Shown here: piece by piece, positions 41,845-50,104 of the stretch
Layout of the letters: the number at the start of each line of letters is the position of its first letter
Numbering within the stretch: the stretch's first letter is position 1
Assembly: GCA_024398815.1 (NCBI GenBank)
Contig: JAKSIL010000014.1
Location: forward strand, 17,128 to 81,127
Source: Fibrobacter sp.
GTDB taxonomy: Bacteria; Fibrobacterota; Fibrobacteria; Fibrobacterales; Fibrobacteraceae
Reading direction: 5' to 3'
Length of the DNA: 64,000 nt
Notes under the pieces: model-generated
Seen by the model: only the letters and a program-made list of their open reading frames with translations
What the model was told of the DNA's origin: nothing
Databases searched by the model: none
Made by a program: the position numbers and the translations under genes

Positions 41845-42351
41845 ATGATAGAACTTACGACCCCGTTCAGTGAAGAGGATATCGCCAGACTCAAGGTTGG
41901 CGATGTTGTATCCATTTCGGGCTACATCTATACCGGTCGTGATGCTGTGCTTCCGAAAATCGTGAAGCATGCTGAAGAGGGAACTCTGGCCGAAGTTAAT
42001 GTCGATTTGCAAGGTCAAGTAATTTTCCATACGGCAGTGAGCCCTGCTGGTGTTGGTCCGACATCCAGCAATAAATTGGAAATTGAGAGCAGTTTTGAAC
42101 CGCTTTCCCGCCATGGAATCAAGATGCACTTGGGGAAGGGGGCCATCAAGCCCGAGACGGTGAAGGCGCTTGCCGAGAATAACGCCGTGTTTGCGATTAT
42201 CCCTCCGGTGACCGCTTTGCTTGAAAGCCAAACGGAAAATCGTGAAGTTGTGTGCTACCCGGAATTGGGCATGGAAGCCTTCCACAAAATCAAGGTAAAC
42301 AAGTACCAAGCTATTATTGCTGCTGCGCAAGGTGAGAGTATTTACGGATGA
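41845..42351 (+). CDS. Fumarase-like hydro-lyase, beta subunit (class I fumarase C-terminal type)
   Basis: A 168-residue homologue of the beta subunit of class-I fumarase/L-tartrate dehydratase. The start at 41845 follows the previous stop by one base and begins MIELTTPFSEEDIARLKVGD, typical of the family; VSISGYIYTGRDAVLP, SPAGVGPTSSNKLEIE and HLGKGAIKPET contribute substrate-binding positions. It works with the alpha subunit encoded next; the order beta then alpha is the reverse of the usual ttdA-ttdB arrangement. Start codon of alpha overlaps its stop (ATGA). Confidence 0.88.
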   Translation: MIELTTPFSEEDIARLKVGDVVSISGYIYTGRDAVLPKIVKHAEEGTLAEVNVDLQGQVIFHTAVSPAGVGPTSSNKLEIESSFEPLSRHGIKMHLGKGAIKPETVKALAENNAVFAIIPPVTALLESQTENREVVCYPELGMEAFHKIKVNKYQAIIAAAQGESIYG

Positions 42352-43196
42352 TGACGGAAATTGAACAGAAAGTTTGTGATTGCCTTGTGCGAGCTGGGTC
42401 CACATTCAGGGAAGACCAGAAAAATGCATATCGCAGGGCGATTGCCCAGGAACCGGGAACGAGCAGTTGCTGGGTGATGCAACAGGTATTGGACAATGCT
42501 ATTGTTGCCGAAAAAAATTGCGGACCGCTTTGTGATGATACGGGCATCCCGCACTTGTTTATTGAAGTCGGTCCAAATCGTCAGGTGTCTGGAGAATTGA
42601 TTGCGCAGATTCATGCCGGTGTTGAGGCTGGGCTTCGCAAGCTCCCCGGTCGTCCCATGGCCATTATGGGCGACGATAATCATCGTATCGATCAGTCTGG
42701 TGGATTGAATCCTGATTCGGGCGCCTTGGCTCCTTCTCCGATTTTGATAAAGCCTGTGGAAGAGGATGTTCTTCGCTTGACTATCATGATGCTTGGCGGA
42801 GGTCCGGCTATTCGTGGTGTTACGCAGCGTGTGTTTCACAAGCACAGCGTGCAAGTTGTTATAGATGAGATTGTTGCTCGTGCCATTCCCGCAGTTTCAC
42901 AATTGGGCTGTTCCCCTTGTACTTTAGCTGTCGGTATTGGTCGCTCCCAGTTCGAGGCTACATCCATGATGATGGAAGCCATGGCCAAGGGAAATTACGA
43001 CGTGCAGTCTGAATTTGAAAAGTCCATTACCGATAAGGTAAACCTGGCGAATGTCGGTGCGCTAGGTCTTGGCGGCAAAACCAGCGTACTTGCGACTTTT
43101 GCAAAGGTAGGCCCTCAGCGTGCCAGTGGCGTGCGTATTGTCGCGTTTCGCCCTTGTTGTTGTTTTGAACCTCGACGTGCATCTGTGGAGTTGTAG
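42348..43196 (+). CDS. Fumarase-like hydro-lyase, alpha subunit (Fe-S, class I type)
   Basis: A 282-residue alpha subunit of a two-component [4Fe-4S] hydro-lyase (fumarase A/TtdA type) that adds or removes water next to a carboxylate. Expected cluster and substrate elements are visible: NCGPLCDDTGIPHLF (first Cys ligand), LGCSPCTLAVGIGRS (second Cys region), GLGGKTSVLA, and a C-terminal PCCCFEPRRA. The start at 42348 (ATGATGACGG) overlaps the beta-subunit stop. Because a single-chain or housekeeping fumarase is normally elsewhere, this cluster copy likely serves a specialised substrate. Confidence 0.85.
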   Translation: MMTEIEQKVCDCLVRAGSTFREDQKNAYRRAIAQEPGTSSCWVMQQVLDNAIVAEKNCGPLCDDTGIPHLFIEVGPNRQVSGELIAQIHAGVEAGLRKLPGRPMAIMGDDNHRIDQSGGLNPDSGALAPSPILIKPVEEDVLRLTIMMLGGGPAIRGVTQRVFHKHSVQVVIDEIVARAIPAVSQLGCSPCTLAVGIGRSQFEATSMMMEAMAKGNYDVQSEFEKSITDKVNLANVGALGLGGKTSVLATFAKVGPQRASGVRIVAFRPCCCFEPRRASVEL

Positions 43197-43198
43197 AA

Positions 43199-44200
43199 AT
43201 GTCGGAAACAAAACAATACAATTATTGTCTTGATTTTATAAAAGGTATAGCCTGTATTTTTGTGGTGTTTATGCATTGTGAATTTCCTGGATTGTTAGGA
43301 ACTGCTGTCCAGACTGTTAGTCGCTTCTGTGTGCCCCTTTTCTTTATGGTGTCTGGGTACTTTTGCTTTATGCAGATAACAGATCAAAAAGAAATTAATG
43401 CGAAAATGAAGAAGAAAATAAGACACATTGGCAAGATTACGCTGTATGCATGTTTGGCATATTTGGTGTTTGATGTTGTGCAGTATTTTGTTTTTGGTAA
43501 TAAATCCATTTTTGCTTGTAATACTAGACGTTTTTTTGATTTTTTTGTATTGAATAAACCGGTTTTTGTTGCTGGTCAATATTGGTTTTTATTCGCTCTT
43601 TTATATGATTATTTTTTATTTGCTTTAATATTAAAACTTAAGCAAACGAATAAAATATATACGTTCGTTTTTTTGATGCCCTTGTTGTACGTCTTTTTGG
43701 CGCAAGGATTACATCTTTTAGGGATAAATGTGCAGAATTGTGTTTATAGAAATTTTATTGTTGAGGGCTTTGCTTTCTTTGGCTTAGGTTACTGGATTCA
43801 TGCGAATCAGCCGAAATTGAAAATTTCCAATGCTGTTTTGATTGTTGTTGTTGTCGTCTCCACATTGTTGTGCTTTGCGGAACGCTATTTAATGGGCCGC
43901 GATTTTGGTGTTAACATAGTAACTTTCCCGCAAGTTTTTTGTTTGTTTTTACTAGCCATCAATAATCCACAAAAGCATGCGGGATTAATGCAAATCATTG
44001 GACTGCGTTATTCAATGTTTGTTTACATTATTCATCCGATTGTCTGGCATACGATGGAGTTTGTTTATGAACATTGTGGTATTGCAGAAAATATGCTAGC
44101 ACAGTATTTAATGCCCATTTTTGTTCTTTTTTTAACACTTTTATTTTCTCATATAATTTATCATGCCAAAAATTCTTCACACATACCGCTACACGGGTAA
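43199..44200 (+). CDS. Acyltransferase 3 family membrane protein
   Basis: A 333-residue multi-pass acyltransferase (about ten hydrophobic segments). The N-terminal YCLDFIKGIACIFVVFMHCEFPG is the family's catalytic first helix (R/K-x-x-x-H type, His near residue 23). It probably transfers an acyl group to the glycan. It starts two bases after the hydro-lyase stop and its end overlaps the dehydrogenase start by 38 bases, an unusually long overlap. Composition is very AT-rich compared with its neighbours, suggesting it was inserted into the cassette separately. Confidence 0.85.
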   Translation: MSETKQYNYCLDFIKGIACIFVVFMHCEFPGLLGTAVQTVSRFCVPLFFMVSGYFCFMQITDQKEINAKMKKKIRHIGKITLYACLAYLVFDVVQYFVFGNKSIFACNTRRFFDFFVLNKPVFVAGQYWFLFALLYDYFLFALILKLKQTNKIYTFVFLMPLLYVFLAQGLHLLGINVQNCVYRNFIVEGFAFFGLGYWIHANQPKLKISNAVLIVVVVVSTLLCFAERYLMGRDFGVNIVTFPQVFCLFLLAINNPQKHAGLMQIIGLRYSMFVYIIHPIVWHTMEFVYEHCGIAENMLAQYLMPIFVLFLTLLFSHIIYHAKNSSHIPLHG

Positions 44201-45137
44201 ACCCTGGAATATTCTCAAGAGTGTTGTTCCTGAAGGTTATGAGATTAAAACTCTTGATGAACCGACTCAGGAACAGTTGGTCAAGGAAGCTGTCGATGCC
44301 GATTACTTCTTGGTGAGTGGGCGTTTGAAGATTGACGAAGAAGTCCTTTCTGCTGCAAAAAAACTGAGGATGATTCAGCGCACTGGTGTCGGTACCGAGA
44401 TGCTCGACAAGGCTGCCATCAAGGCGCGCGGAGTTCCGGTTTATGTGAATGCTGGTATCAACGCTTGCAGCGTGGCCGAGCATACGATTACCTTGATTCT
44501 CGATTGCCTCAAGAATATCCCGCTCATTTCTTCCAATGTGAAGAAGGGAATTTGGAAAAAGCAGGAAACGGGTGTTTCATGCAATGAACTTTATGGCAAG
44601 ACTGTCGCCATGGTCGGCATGGGCAATATCGGTCGTATTACTGCTGGCATATTGCATGCATTTGGGGCGAATGTTGTTTATACGGATTTGTTCCGCCAAA
44701 GTGAGGAAGTCGAGAATGCCCTCGGCATAACCTATAGGGCTTCGTTTGAGGAACTTTTGCCCGATGCGGACATCTTGACATTCCATTGTCCGTTGACCGA
44801 CGACAACCAGAAAATTCTGAACGCAGCCGCCTTGGAGAAAATGAAGGATGGTGTTATTGTGGTGAACACCGCCCGCGGCAAGCTTATTGACGAGAATGCT
44901 CTATACAAAGCGCTTGTTTCCGGCAAGGTCCGTGCGGCGGGACTCGACGTGCATTATGAAGAACCGATGCTTGCAGACGATCCGCTAAAGACTCTCGACA
45001 ACGTGATTCTTACGCCGCATATTGCCGGACTTTCTTTTGAAACGTTCCAGAGCATGATGGCGGGTGCCATTGAGAATATTGTCGCTTTTGACAAGGGTGA
45101 ATTGGAATCTATCAAGAATAAGATTTTGGAATTGTAA
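44163..45137 (+). CDS. D-2-hydroxyacid dehydrogenase (phosphoglycerate-dehydrogenase-like)
   Basis: A 324-residue NAD-dependent dehydrogenase that interconverts 2-keto and D-2-hydroxy acids. The nucleotide-binding loop VGMGNIGRITAGIL, the HCPLTDDNQ segment, catalytic Arg in NTARGKLID, Glu in DVHYEEPM and His286 in TPHIAGLS are all present. Length matches the short (non-ACT) D-2-hydroxyacid dehydrogenases, so it is unlikely to be the main serine-pathway SerA. Within the cassette it would make or use the hydroxy acid. It is followed after five bases by the MmgE/PrpD gene. Confidence 0.88.
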   Translation: MPKILHTYRYTGKPWNILKSVVPEGYEIKTLDEPTQEQLVKEAVDADYFLVSGRLKIDEEVLSAAKKLRMIQRTGVGTEMLDKAAIKARGVPVYVNAGINACSVAEHTITLILDCLKNIPLISSNVKKGIWKKQETGVSCNELYGKTVAMVGMGNIGRITAGILHAFGANVVYTDLFRQSEEVENALGITYRASFEELLPDADILTFHCPLTDDNQKILNAAALEKMKDGVIVVNTARGKLIDENALYKALVSGKVRAAGLDVHYEEPMLADDPLKTLDNVILTPHIAGLSFETFQSMMAGAIENIVAFDKGELESIKNKILEL

Positions 45138-45142
45138 AGAGC

Positions 45143-46480
45143 ATGACAGACCTGTTCCTTAATAACTTGATGTCGATTCTCCCCGAATGCATCCCTGCTG
45201 AAGTTTATAAGCATGCTCGTGTTTGTTTTCTGGACTATCTGGCCTGCACGTTGGCTGGTGCAAAGTTTTTTTCGGAAAAGTCAAATGAGTATCTGGATGC
45301 GTTGGGTGGTGAAATCGGGAAAGCGTCTGTACTTGGTCTTGGTCGTAAGGCGACTATGCAGACTGCGGCCCTGATCAACGGCCTAAATGCTCACGTGGTT
45401 GAACTTGATGATGGCCACCGTAAGGGAGCCTTGCATGTTGGTGCTACTGTATTTTCTGCGTTGCTTCCTGTCGCTGAAAAAGAGGGGCTTTCTGCACAGG
45501 ATCTCCTTTATGGTGCAATCATCGGCTACGAAACTACAATTCGTTTAGCTTGTGCGGTGCAGCCGGGAAATAAATTACGCGGTTATCATGCTACTGGTAC
45601 ATGCGGAACTGTTGGTGCTGCCATGGGAATTGCAACCGCTCTCCATTTTGATTTTGATCAAATGAAATCGGCTCTTTCCGCTGCAGTGACTTCTGCTGCA
45701 GGTGTTTTGGAAATGCAGGAGGATAATGCGGACTTGAAACCTTTGAATGTTGGGCGAGCAGCAATGGATGCTGTTTCTGCTGCATATCTGGGCAAGGCTC
45801 GCTTCAAGGCTCCTAATGACGCTCTTGGCGGCAAACGTGGCTTTTTTAAAGTCATGACGGATGAACCCAAGACGCAGTATGTTACCGATTTTGCGGGAAC
45901 ATCTGAAAAGATGATGATTGAACAGGCGTACATGAAGTCGTATGCCTCGTGTCGTCATACGCATCCGGCAATTGAGTGTGCCTTGCAGATTCGTAAAAAG
46001 GACGGGTTTAGGCTAGATGCTGTTGATTCCATTGTCATCCGCACTTATAAACTTGCCGTAAGCGGCCATGATCATGCTGAAATTTTGGGTGTAAGTTCTG
46101 CGAAGATGAGCATGCCGTATAGCGTTGCCGTTGCTCTTGTGACGGGAAATGCCGGTTTGGACGAGTTTAGCGAAACGTATGTTGGCAATACGGAAATTCT
46201 TGCACTGGCTAAGAAGGTGTCTGTAGTTGCCGATGATGAGTTTACTGCTCTTTGCCCTTCAAAGAGGGCTGCTTCTATGGAAGTTGTTTGTGGTGAAAAA
46301 ATATATTCTGCTCGCGTAGATTATCCGAAGGGTGAACCCGAAAATCCGCTGACCGATGAAGAATTGAATCAAAAATTCAGAGCTTTATGTGGCTTGGATG
46401 CCGATGTTGCTGAAAAAATTGTAAAGATGGTGATGAAAGAGGATTTCGCTGTAGAAAATTTAGTTTCTATTTGCAATTAG
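45143..46480 (+). CDS. MmgE/PrpD family protein
   Basis: A 445-residue member of the MmgE/PrpD fold (2-methylcitrate dehydratase, cis-aconitate decarboxylase, iminodisuccinate epimerase and relatives). Typical segments are CFLDYLACTLAGAKF, LINGLNAHVVELDDGHRKGALHVGA (the H-x-x-E-x-D-D-x-H region), YHATGTCGTVGAAM and KSYASCRHTHPAIECAL. The reaction cannot be chosen from sequence alone; in context a dehydration/hydration or epimerisation of a tricarboxylate-like acid is plausible. Last gene of the locus; its end overlaps the convergent CotH-like gene by 14 bases. Confidence 0.88.
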   Translation: MTDLFLNNLMSILPECIPAEVYKHARVCFLDYLACTLAGAKFFSEKSNEYLDALGGEIGKASVLGLGRKATMQTAALINGLNAHVVELDDGHRKGALHVGATVFSALLPVAEKEGLSAQDLLYGAIIGYETTIRLACAVQPGNKLRGYHATGTCGTVGAAMGIATALHFDFDQMKSALSAAVTSAAGVLEMQEDNADLKPLNVGRAAMDAVSAAYLGKARFKAPNDALGGKRGFFKVMTDEPKTQYVTDFAGTSEKMMIEQAYMKSYASCRHTHPAIECALQIRKKDGFRLDAVDSIVIRTYKLAVSGHDHAEILGVSSAKMSMPYSVAVALVTGNAGLDEFSETYVGNTEILALAKKVSVVADDEFTALCPSKRAASMEVVCGEKIYSARVDYPKGEPENPLTDEELNQKFRALCGLDADVAEKIVKMVMKEDFAVENLVSICN

Positions 46481-48623
46481 CGATATAGTTGCTGTCTTCT
46501 ATGGGGGCGATAGTTCTATTTGGGCTTGTCGAACCATCTTCCCAGGATTCGAATTTCGCCCCTGCGTAGCATTCTACTTCAAGTTGCAAGGGGTGGCCTG
46601 CAAATACGTTCCAGTCGTATTGTTTTTTCTGCGTTATGTTTATGCCGTCAAGTTTGAGCCTTCCTGAACCATTTATTACAATTGAAATCGATATGTCTTT
46701 ATCAAGTTTGAAATAGTCCCTGAAATCGTCTCTTACGGTCTTGTCTCTTTCCTTAGACCATTTTTTGAGGCAGTCACCGTTTGCGTCAAAACCGGTACCA
46801 CATCTGTTTTTATAATTTGGCCTGTTGTATAATTTTTTGTCTCGTTCTATTTGTTTGTTGTCTATGGATTTGTTGATTTCGTTTATTTTTTTGGATACGT
46901 TGTCACTATTTATAAATGTTGAGTATAGATAACAGGCTCTGTTTATGAATGTTTGTTTGAATTCGGGGTTTTCAAGAAGTTTTGTTAGAATGTTATGGAA
47001 GCATTTTGCATTTTTTGTTGTTGAACAAGTACTTCCGTTTTTTCCTCCATTTGTAATCCAATCTAGCATATTTGTGTTTTTGGAAAATCCCGAAACGTTC
47101 CATGTCCAGTCAAAACCGTGATCAATGTCAAATGCGATGAATTTCCAGGGCGTGTTTGGTGATTTCCAGGCGCGCACATTGTTGTGAGGCCAATCGCCGT
47201 TATGGTAATATATTTCGGCGGCCATATATTCCATATAGTTTGTAATGTCAATTAAATTTTTTAAGGAATCATAGGCTACTTTATTTGTTTTGAAATCATT
47301 GCCTGCAACAAATTGGAGCATTGATAGATAATCTTTGTCACTTCCGTTTGCTGTTTTTATTTTTGTGACGACATGCTTTATAAAGTCTACGCTGTTATTG
47401 TCTATTCCATAATTTGTTTCTACAAAGTGCTCGTTCAGTTTTTCTCTCATGTCATAAATGCCATGGTATTGTCCATTGTAGAATACGATAACTTGTCTAG
47501 AACGCTGATAGTCAACATTGGTTCCTTCAAGAAGACTTGTTGCCATGGCGTCTTCAATGTAGTCGCTAACAAAACGATTCCCGTTGTTGCGTAAGATGAA
47601 TGCCTTGAATTTATTGTTTTCCGGTCGTGTTTCAAATAGGGGGTAATGGAGTTTTTTGTCTTGGTAATCTTTGCGCATTACAATGGAAACGGATTTCTTT
47701 TGCTGATTCCTGCTGTATCCGCCCATAATCGATATCCCCGCATCAATTTCAAACCCTTTTGCTTTTGCAGAACTTCCTTCTGCAAAGTATTCTACGTGGG
47801 TTGGGTATTCTACATCTTCCCAGAATTTCGCTTCAGAGCAAGGGTCCGGCTTGCACGGCTCCGCATCCAAGTAGTCCATCACATACGTGGGGTCAACGCT
47901 TATCGAAACCACAGGCATGTCAATACTTTCATTTATAAAATACGTTTCGGTCTGTTTTTGCTTAATCTCGTTACCCACAAACTCATAGCAACGCACCACG
48001 GTGGTTGAGTCGATGGTTCTGTTTTCGGTGAATACTGGCGTGGTGGAGTCAGGCTCCGAGCCGTCAAATGTACATTTGACATTTCCTTTGTTCAAAGCTT
48101 GTGGTGGTTGTAGCGTAAACGGGGTGTTGAAGTTTGCATTTGGGATAAATTTACCTTGCACCACTGGCAAAAACCGCTCTGAAATGGGGATGATAGTCCA
48201 GCTTTCGCGGATGGGTTCCCATTGGCCATTTTTGCATTCGACGTAGGATGAATTGGATGCTTTGTATCTTTTATCTCCATCAATACATTCAGGCAAGTCA
48301 ATTTCGGGAATCGTATCGGATGATGCTAAGGCTGTGTCTGATGGAAAGTCCAGACTGTCCAGTGGTTTGACATCGACATCCACGTGCACTTGCTTTTTAT
48401 CTTCGCATTTTAAAAATTCGCCATTTTCTGATTTGTAAACGATATCGCCGTCTTCGTCTAAGGTACAGGGGTCTAAGGCTTGCTGTATTGAAAAGTCAAC
48501 AATGTCTTTTAATGAAATGCTTGCTGGGTCTTCGAATGATTCACTATTGCTGCAGGCCACGATTGCGCATATGGCCGAAACTAGCGCGGCAGGCAATGCG
48601 ATATGTTTCCAAACGATAGACAT
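46467..48623 (-). CDS. CotH-like kinase-fold lipoprotein
   Basis: A 718-residue surface lipoprotein. The signal peptide has the lipobox IVAC (after AICA) followed by SNSESFEDP. After a region of about 150 residues comes a chitobiase-C-like segment (KCTFDGSEPDSTTPVF, about 185-230) and a CotH domain (about 235-610). The latter shows AKGFEIDAGISIMGGYSRNQ, FYNGQYHGIYDMREKLNEHF and the catalytic-type WKFIAFDIDHGFDWTWN. A C-terminal bacterial-repeat-like module (about 640-718, FESWEDGSTSPNRT) completes it. CotH proteins are atypical protein kinases in spores and in other bacteria are often secreted; the role here is unknown. Convergent with the polysaccharide locus. Confidence 0.85.
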   Translation of the reverse strand: MSIVWKHIALPAALVSAICAIVACSNSESFEDPASISLKDIVDFSIQQALDPCTLDEDGDIVYKSENGEFLKCEDKKQVHVDVDVKPLDSLDFPSDTALASSDTIPEIDLPECIDGDKRYKASNSSYVECKNGQWEPIRESWTIIPISERFLPVVQGKFIPNANFNTPFTLQPPQALNKGNVKCTFDGSEPDSTTPVFTENRTIDSTTVVRCYEFVGNEIKQKQTETYFINESIDMPVVSISVDPTYVMDYLDAEPCKPDPCSEAKFWEDVEYPTHVEYFAEGSSAKAKGFEIDAGISIMGGYSRNQQKKSVSIVMRKDYQDKKLHYPLFETRPENNKFKAFILRNNGNRFVSDYIEDAMATSLLEGTNVDYQRSRQVIVFYNGQYHGIYDMREKLNEHFVETNYGIDNNSVDFIKHVVTKIKTANGSDKDYLSMLQFVAGNDFKTNKVAYDSLKNLIDITNYMEYMAAEIYYHNGDWPHNNVRAWKSPNTPWKFIAFDIDHGFDWTWNVSGFSKNTNMLDWITNGGKNGSTCSTTKNAKCFHNILTKLLENPEFKQTFINRACYLYSTFINSDNVSKKINEINKSIDNKQIERDKKLYNRPNYKNRCGTGFDANGDCLKKWSKERDKTVRDDFRDYFKLDKDISISIVINGSGRLKLDGINITQKKQYDWNVFAGHPLQLEVECYAGAKFESWEDGSTSPNRTIAPIEDSNYIANCK

Positions 48624-48654
48624 AATTAAGTGTCAATATAGCAATTTTTGGATC

Positions 48655-48785
48655 CCCTCCTGCGCTTCGCTTGGTCGAGGATGACGCTGTTTGGGAGAAT
48701 CCCGTTTGCGCTACGCGCTCCAGGATGACGTTGTTTTGGGAGAATCCCGTTCGCGCTACGCGCTCCAGGATGACGCAGTTATGGG
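48655..48785. repeat. Intergenic repeat units, one tandemly duplicated
   Basis: A unit running from GGGAGAATCCCGTT to CGCTCCAGGATGACG occurs twice back to back (about 48690-48730 and 48740-48778), preceded by a related CGCTTGGTCGAGGATGACG. These belong to the same interspersed family as the units inside the UvrA-like gene. Only two copies, with no unique spacers, so not CRISPR. Confidence 0.7.
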
Positions 48786-48883
48786 TGAAACCAAAAGAAT
48801 ATTCCTCTTGCATTTTGTTCTTGTGCTGTGCTACTTTAGGTTTTGCTCGGGAATGGTCCCGGGCCTTTACAAGGAGGTTGTTT

Positions 48884-49267
48884 ATGAACCAAATCAAAAT
48901 ATATCGTTGTCGTCACTGCGGAAACATTGTCGTACATCTGTACGATTCCGGAATGCCGCTTGTCTGTTGCGGCGAAGAGATGGAGCTTTTGGAAGCTGAT
49001 AGCGAATCGGCTTCCGTCGAAAAACATGTGCCGGTAATCGAGCGTCTTGGTAACAAGGTTGTCGTTAGTGTTGGCGAAAAACCGCATCCGATGACGCGTG
49101 ACCATTATATTGAATGGATTATCGTCCAGTGGAAGGATGGTTTCCAGGTTCATTATCTCACGCCGGGCGAGGCTCCGGCGTTCGAGACTTGTGTTTGCAG
49201 CGGTCTCACTCCTGTCGCGGCGTACGCCTACTGCAATATTCATGGTTTGTGGGTAGCGCAGGCGTAG
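48884..49267 (+). CDS. dfx: Desulfoferrodoxin (two-iron superoxide reductase)
   Basis: Reduces superoxide to hydrogen peroxide in anaerobes, in the cytoplasm. The start at 48884 follows AAGGAGG (48871-48877) and gives a 127-residue protein with exact canonical spacing. The N-terminal rubredoxin-like FeS4 site is Cys9, Cys12, Cys28, Cys29. The catalytic site is His48, His68, His74, Cys117 and His120 (CNIHGLW). Lys47 next to His48 matches the conserved lysine near the active site. Fits an obligate anaerobe. A small membrane ORF may follow directly. Confidence 0.96.
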   Translation: MNQIKIYRCRHCGNIVVHLYDSGMPLVCCGEEMELLEADSESASVEKHVPVIERLGNKVVVSVGEKPHPMTRDHYIEWIIVQWKDGFQVHYLTPGEAPAFETCVCSGLTPVAAYAYCNIHGLWVAQA

Positions 49268-49268
49268 G

Positions 49269-49430
49269 ATGTTTGAAAATTTGAAAAATTTTTTTTTGAC
49301 TGTGGTGAAAAAGGTCGCTTTTCTTGTGTCTGTTTTGACCATGTCGTTAGGTCTGTTTGGTTTAATGTTTTATCTTTGGGTGCATAAACGTGAGGTTTTA
49401 TGCAGTCCTGGACTGAAATCAAGAAAATAG
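49269..49430 (+). CDS. Possible 53-residue single-pass membrane protein
   Basis: An ATG two bases after the desulfoferrodoxin stop opens a 53-codon frame with one hydrophobic segment (about residues 17-37, VAFLVSVLTMSLGLFGLMFYLW) flanked by Lys-rich ends, positive-inside pattern. It overlaps the next gene by 31 bases and has no clear ribosome-binding site, so it could also be chance. I recognise no family. Confidence 0.35.
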   Translation: MFENLKNFFLTVVKKVAFLVSVLTMSLGLFGLMFYLWVHKREVLCSPGLKSRK

Positions 49431-50098
49431 AGAATCCTACAGAAGAACAACAACTCGAAGCGGTCAAGCTCAACTGGTTTGCCATTAGTCTTATCGCAAG
49501 CCCTACGGAGGCTGTGCAGAAGGCTGCTTTCGCGCAGAATGCCCAGGCGATTCTTTATATCAAGAATGAAATTTGCGAAGATATCAAGAGCGCCCTGAAT
49601 GCGCTTTCCGAGGTGGATTTCCAGAATGTGGTGAATGCGGACCCGAACATTCTCAAGTTCATCACGAATCCTGACCTCCTGAAGGCGGCCATCCGCACCG
49701 ACTGGAAAATTGTGCGTAAGATTGACGGTGCCACGGACGAACTTTGGGCCGAGGCTGTGCGTCAGTGCGCCGAAGCCATCAAGTTTGTTCGCAATCCGGG
49801 CGAAAAGGTCCTGATTGCCATGCTGGAACGCGACAGCAGCTATCTTCAGGAAATCGAGTCGCCGACGGCTGCCATGGTTGTCGCCGCCGTGAAGCAGGAT
49901 TACAGGTCTTTCGAATACGTGAGCATCAGGCATCGTACGGAGCTTGTTCAGCTTGCCGCCGTGCGTACGGATCCGCGATGCATCCAATTCCTGCAGCGTG
50001 CGGGCGAAAAGGTGCAGATGGAGGCTGTCCGCCAGGGCAAGGAATTTTTCAAGCTCATCAAGAATCCCTGCGAAGCCGTGGTGGAGTTCTGCAAGTAG
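49400..50098 (+). CDS. Helical-repeat protein, DUF4116-like
   Basis: A 232-residue soluble, probably all-helical protein made of repeated units of about 25 residues. Recurring phrases include PTEEQQLEAVKLNWFAISLI, SPTEAVQKAAFAQNAQAILYI, ATDELWAEAVRQCAEAIKFV and GEKVQMEAVRQGKEFFKLI. The repeat style (P-t-x-x-x-x-x-A-v-x-x-x-x-x-a-i-x-x-I) resembles DUF4116-type repeats. No catalytic motif is seen; such proteins are usually scaffolds. It is seven bases upstream of the ABC ATPase gene and probably co-expressed with it. Confidence 0.7.
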   Translation: MQSWTEIKKIENPTEEQQLEAVKLNWFAISLIASPTEAVQKAAFAQNAQAILYIKNEICEDIKSALNALSEVDFQNVVNADPNILKFITNPDLLKAAIRTDWKIVRKIDGATDELWAEAVRQCAEAIKFVRNPGEKVLIAMLERDSSYLQEIESPTAAMVVAAVKQDYRSFEYVSIRHRTELVQLAAVRTDPRCIQFLQRAGEKVQMEAVRQGKEFFKLIKNPCEAVVEFCK

Positions 50099-50104
50099 TC
50101 TAAA

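Noticed and set aside
48685..48780. Tandem repeats that could be read as a mini CRISPR array
   Set aside because: Only two copies, no unique spacers and the unit occurs elsewhere as an interspersed repeat.
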